Shown here in pieces: positions 58,570 to 64,000 of a stretch of DNA of 64,000 nucleotides. Location of the stretch: contig JAQGDQ010001023.1 in assembly GCA_030141605.1 (NCBI GenBank), forward strand, positions 1-64,000, read 5' to 3'. The position numbers and the translations under genes are program-made. How positions within the stretch are numbered: position 1 is the first letter of the stretch; each line of letters opens with the position of its first letter. Source of the DNA: Tubiluchus corallicola (taxonomy: Eukaryota; Priapulida; Priapulimorpha; Priapulimorphida; Tubiluchidae). The notes below the pieces were generated by a model. That model did no database searches. It saw only the letters and a list, made by a program, of their open reading frames with translations, and was not told the DNA's origin.

Positions 58570-61500
58570 GAAATAAATACGTAACAAATAAGAAATTATT
58601 AAATACTAAACAGTCTTCTCGTTTTGACGCATATAGTGCACTGCAAATGTAAGACTTTGGACTTCAGTATCTGCACTAGAATTTTCACTTTTCTGTTACA
58701 GCTTGTTACTCGAGTCGTCAAAAACGTTGTTTAGGTAAAACTAGAAACGTGTAACTAAGTGTCAATATCGTTATGCCTAATGTCTAATACTGATGCAGCA
58801 CGTCTAATGACATGCATTGATATCTAGTTCATGTCTTGTCTTAAAGGAATAGCTTTGATAATAAGCTAGGCTACGATTTAATTACAACCATCCACATTAA
58901 ATTGACTTACTGGATTTTATCTTGAAACCTGTCAAACTGTATATAATCATGTCCGGATTACGAACTTTTACACCAATATCTTACGGGGGGCCGTAAGATA
59001 TTGAAATCTTGGGCCCCCCTCTAACTCGCGAGCACCCATCTTGAATTTTTTTTACCTGTGATATATTTTAGCGACATTTGCATAGCTTGAAGTAAATTTA
59101 GCGCAAATTCTTTCAATAAACTAAAATACCTGCCTTTTGTTTGTCAATAAAAACATTCTTCAAGAACTGCCATTTTTTGCTATTTACTGCAAACCAAATT
59201 AGCACACATTTCAACACAACCGTAGTGAAAAACGGATTATTTACCAAATATTATCGAAGCTAGAGTCCCCAGGGCTATAGCCCAAGCTAGTCCATAAGAT
59301 AATCCAACATTGAGTATAACAGATAAGTTTTCAAAGGACAAACATAATACTTGGCGCAAATTCATCTGCCGAAACCCACTAAACTGGCCGCAATAAAGAT
59401 ATTTTTAATGTAGTTTAAGATAGATAGGCCTGCAATTCAAATGCACGAAGTGTGAAATAACAAATGTGTATCAATTTCATTCATTAGTTTTTATACCAAC
59501 ATATTCAAGTAGAAAATATTGTATAAAAACTGCGCTACGTTGTCAATGATCTAAACGGTTATGTTAAAAAATTAGGCACCAAAATTCAGAAAATGTTAAT
59601 AATTAAGAAGACAGCAATATGCACCAAATTTCTGAAAGTAACACAACAAGTGATAACTTAGTTCATGAATGTCTCTATCAGTAATCAAAAGACGATGATT
59701 TACTAAAGTTCACAGAACATATTTTCATCACACATACAAGCGTTTACAAATTAAAGGTTTCAAGCTTTTGCAAAATTGCAGGGAATGTTTCAGCCACTAG
59801 GTGTCTCTATGGAGCTGTGTGTTTCAGCCAATAGGTGTCTCTATGGAGCTGTGTGCACTCAGTGTCCCTTTATGACTTACGATTGGTTTATCAAAGTAGT
59901 TTGGTAAAAATGTTTAATCATTTATCAGGGCTTTTGTTCAGCTCAAACCTCTCAATACTCTTATAAAATGAGAGGAAAGGGGTTTCTGTGTGAAGTCCTT
60001 TCACTGTACCGTCGCACCGCGTCAGACATATTCAAAACCTCCATAAAGGTTTGGATACCCCTTAATAACGTATTAGCCACAATGACATCCACCCCCATAG
60101 GACGTAGTATTGTCGAGCATGACTAAACGAAGTGAAATGGGAAGATAATTCCACATCGCGTATGATATTCGCGAGATGCTTTGCATTGTTCTAAATACCT
60201 ATGCATGTGATACGGCTTCTTTAATCAACGGACAGCTGACACGTTTGATGAAGCAAGAAACAAGGTATTCGCATTCCCAAAAGACGTTGTTCTTGCGTAG
60301 GACTTAATTTACGCTGTCCTATATTATGATGTGATAAGTCTAGTGGCAGCTTTGATGTTAATATTAGCGCGCGATGTAGCATGTGGATGACGGCCCTAGT
60401 TTATTCATCGCTTTCTGGAAGCTAAGATTTGGACATCTTGAAGTAGTTGGCGATACTCAATTGGGATCTATATTAATGACAAAGATCGCCTAGTTTATCA
60501 GCCATATGTTAGACGTAATCAAAAAAGTTCTTTGTTCATACTAGGGCTCTGATCTTTCCAGAATTCCGCCAAGTTTGTCTTCAAAGGTCACAGTGTAATA
60601 ACTGTGAGTACATTCCGTCATTAGAGTGACTGACTTTTTAAAAATTATATACATTTCTGCCTTATATTTATCCAAAATATTTCACTGTAGTCATACTTTA
60701 TAGTCGTAAAGCTACTCTCACACTTAAGTAGTCATCATTGGCAGCGTTGTACATTATAGTTTTTTGATCTGCGTGTGTGAAATAAATTGCTCTTACATTT
60801 TCTCATGATCTTACACGCACTTAGCAGTTTTCCATTGTGAAATGTATCGTTCGAGTTGTAAATTTTATCAGTCAATGTCTTACGTGATCGAACATATCAG
60901 TGCAAAAGTCGTAACTAATAATGATCGAAACACAACTGGGTTTAGCTTTAAATATTTAAGCAGTTCACTGCGGTTGGTAACAGTGCTGCTTTACCGTCAC
61001 GTAAATTAAAAGTACATGATTTTATAAAACGATATATTGATAGTGCAAACAGAGAAACCATTATTAAGAGAATATTTTTAAGAAATCGTTGTTAGTGATG
61101 GGCGGAGTATTATGGTTGGGATTGACAATTGCCAGTTAGCAATACTAATAGATTGTCTCGTAACACCTTATAATTATTACTGATTTGTCTTTTATATAGG
61201 ACAAGTGTACAAATATATGTAAATATTAGTACTTTTTCATTAATATTAATTGGTCTACTAAATATGTTGACGACTAAAAAGTGTACATTTATAGAAAAAA
61301 TGTACGAAATAATGATAATATATATATAGTTATATTAAAACATATCCTATATGTAATGCATAATATATATTTTAAGCATAACATATAGCGTATATTTCAA
61401 GATAACCATCAAGTGCGTGTGTTAGCATGAAACGTAATAACTCAACAATATGTACATGCTTCGCTTAATGTTTTAAAGCGAATCACATACAGTAATTAAC

Positions 61501-61598
61501 AACGCTAATTAGCACATATAAGGTAAGAAACGTCTGTTTTATGGAAACTCGTTTTGAACAAAAAAGTCATTATAACTCAGAAAACAAGTTATACTCAC
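58570..61598. other. Long intronic stretch, little recognised
   Basis: The first part of the 16.2-kb intron of the large LRR gene. It contains a perfect hairpin (58974-59003) and a tandem duplication of about 45 bp (TTTCAGCCACTAGGTGTCTC / TTTCAGCCAATAGGTGTCTC) at 59788-59857. Otherwise AT-rich without recognisable exon or element. Confidence 0.45.
58974..59003. other. Perfect 13-bp stem hairpin
   Basis: CAATATCTTACGG, loop GGGG, then CCGTAAGATATTG: 13 base pairs without mismatch. Followed by TTGGGCCCCCC. It may be the centre of a decayed palindromic element or a cruciform-prone site. Confidence 0.85.
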
Positions 61599-61975
61599 AT
61601 GGCAATAATTCCCAAATATCCAGAATCCCAAACTGATGTTGCCAGATGGGATGTCCCACCTTGACCGATTCTATCACAACTGATTGTTATTCCATACACA
61701 AACTGTTCCTGGTAGCAATTACATCCAGGAAAATTGTCTACAGCGCCACACGGATGGCTACTGTATGACGTCATATTGTCTTGCGGCTCATGATGAATCA
61801 GAACCCCAGGACTAAATACACCGTTGTAGTCATAGTCAGCGGCTTCGAGAAGTCCCGTATTCTGTTCCTGCGAGTGATACAGTGGTCCGGTGTTGATCAA
61901 GGGGGCATCTTCGGACCGCACGGTTGAAAAATCATGCGCAGAGAGCAAAAAACACCACACTATGCTTGCTAACAT
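61599..61975 (-). CDS. First coding exon of the large LRR gene
   Basis: Minus-strand exon from ATG (61975) to a donor GTGAGT after codons ending ATT GCC AT (phase 2). MLASIVWCFLLSAHDF is the hydrophobic core of a signal peptide. An acidic, Tyr-containing linker follows with one NMTS glycosylation site, then PCGAVDNFPGCNCYQEQF and YGITISCDRIG, the C-x-C...ISC pattern of an LRR N-terminal cap. Phase 2 agrees with all six downstream LRR exons, the first at 45353-45430 (16.2-kb intron). A weaker internal donor (AAG|GTGGGA) at about 61649 is an alternative end. The rest of the protein would be extracellular LRRs; the class (LGR-like receptor or other) cannot be decided here. Confidence 0.72.
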
Positions 61976-62183
61976 TGTTAGTCACTGGGAGAGGTACTGG
62001 TCAACAATCCACAGAGAGTTGAGGAAATAATGTTGCATTAGTTTCTAACAACTGTGAAACACGTTGATAACCTTTATTGTCCTCCTGCTTTACAGAGTGC
62101 TTTCTGATTTTTCACTTATTTGATGAAATGTAGCAAACCTTATCGGCTTACCTAATGCGCCTCTGTTCCTCAGTGTTGTCCAA

Positions 62184-62192
62184 TTTTATATA
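62184..62192 (-). promoter_or_regulatory. TATA box candidate for the large LRR gene
   Basis: TATATAAAA on the minus strand (within AGTTATATAAAATTGG), about 210 bases before the start codon. A transcription start near 62160 would leave a 5' leader of about 185 bases. A possible donor (ATTAG|GTAAGC) at 62152 hints at a spliced leader region. No experimental support. Confidence 0.45.
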
Positions 62193-63242
<1,050 letters not shown>

Positions 63243-63245
63243 TAT

Positions 63246-64000
<755 letters not shown>

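Overview
This is animal (metazoan) nuclear DNA. It is AT-rich, has spliceosomal introns of about 1 to 18 kb, and is crowded with microsatellites, minisatellites, SINEs, non-LTR retrotransposon remnants and palindromic DNA transposons. Nothing looks prokaryotic. Degenerate CCCTAA-type repeats and several tRNA- and 5S-derived SINEs would suit a marine invertebrate such as a mollusc, annelid or cnidarian, but the sequence alone does not fix the phylum.

The recognisable coding content is all on the minus strand and all belongs to extracellular leucine-rich-repeat (LRR) proteins. (1) One very large gene begins near 62.0 kb with a signal peptide and an LRR N-terminal cap. It continues through six separate LRR exons at 45.4, 44.4, 32.3, 27.5, 9.0 and 1.8 kb and leaves the window on the left. 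All its introns are in phase 2, and four of the six LRR exons are exactly 72 bp. (2) Four compact two-exon paralogues lie at 10.5-12.6, 14.5-16.6, 19.5-21.3 and 22.8-25.3 kb, inside the 18.4-kb intron of the large gene and on the same strand. Each encodes 264-282 aa: signal peptide, Cys cluster resembling an LRR N-cap, degenerate LRRs, four-Cys LRR C-cap, and a hydrophobic C-terminal tail typical of a GPI signal. Their single intron is in phase 1 at the same place in all four, so their cap exons cannot be spliced in frame to the large gene. By sequence they pair as A/B and C/D. The compact architecture is that of small surface LRR recognition proteins; the function is not known from sequence.

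The remaining sequence is mostly repeats. Left part (1-9.5 kb): a 107-bp repeat and long (AAC)n, a foldback element with telomere-like DNA, a hAT-type MITE with perfect 8-bp target duplication, two palindromic elements, and a 38-bp array of exactly 69 periods. Paralogue region (10-27 kb): SINEs, a retrotransposon 3' end, and two minisatellites (95 bp and 55 bp) that both carry CACGTG motifs upstream of paralogues B and D. Middle (27.5-37.5 kb): a broken non-LTR retrotransposon set in a CT tract and a 72-bp array. Right part (37.5-64 kb): a pair of oppositely oriented related minisatellite arrays, a foldback element whose arms contain inverted 21-bp arrays, a TA-flanked MITE, a second 26-bp array, 37-, 52-, 150/44- and 42-bp arrays, a 5S-derived SINE, and several retrotransposon remnants.

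Long open frames through the minisatellites are by-products of stop-free repeat units and are not annotated as genes. Stretches where nothing was recognised are stated explicitly.
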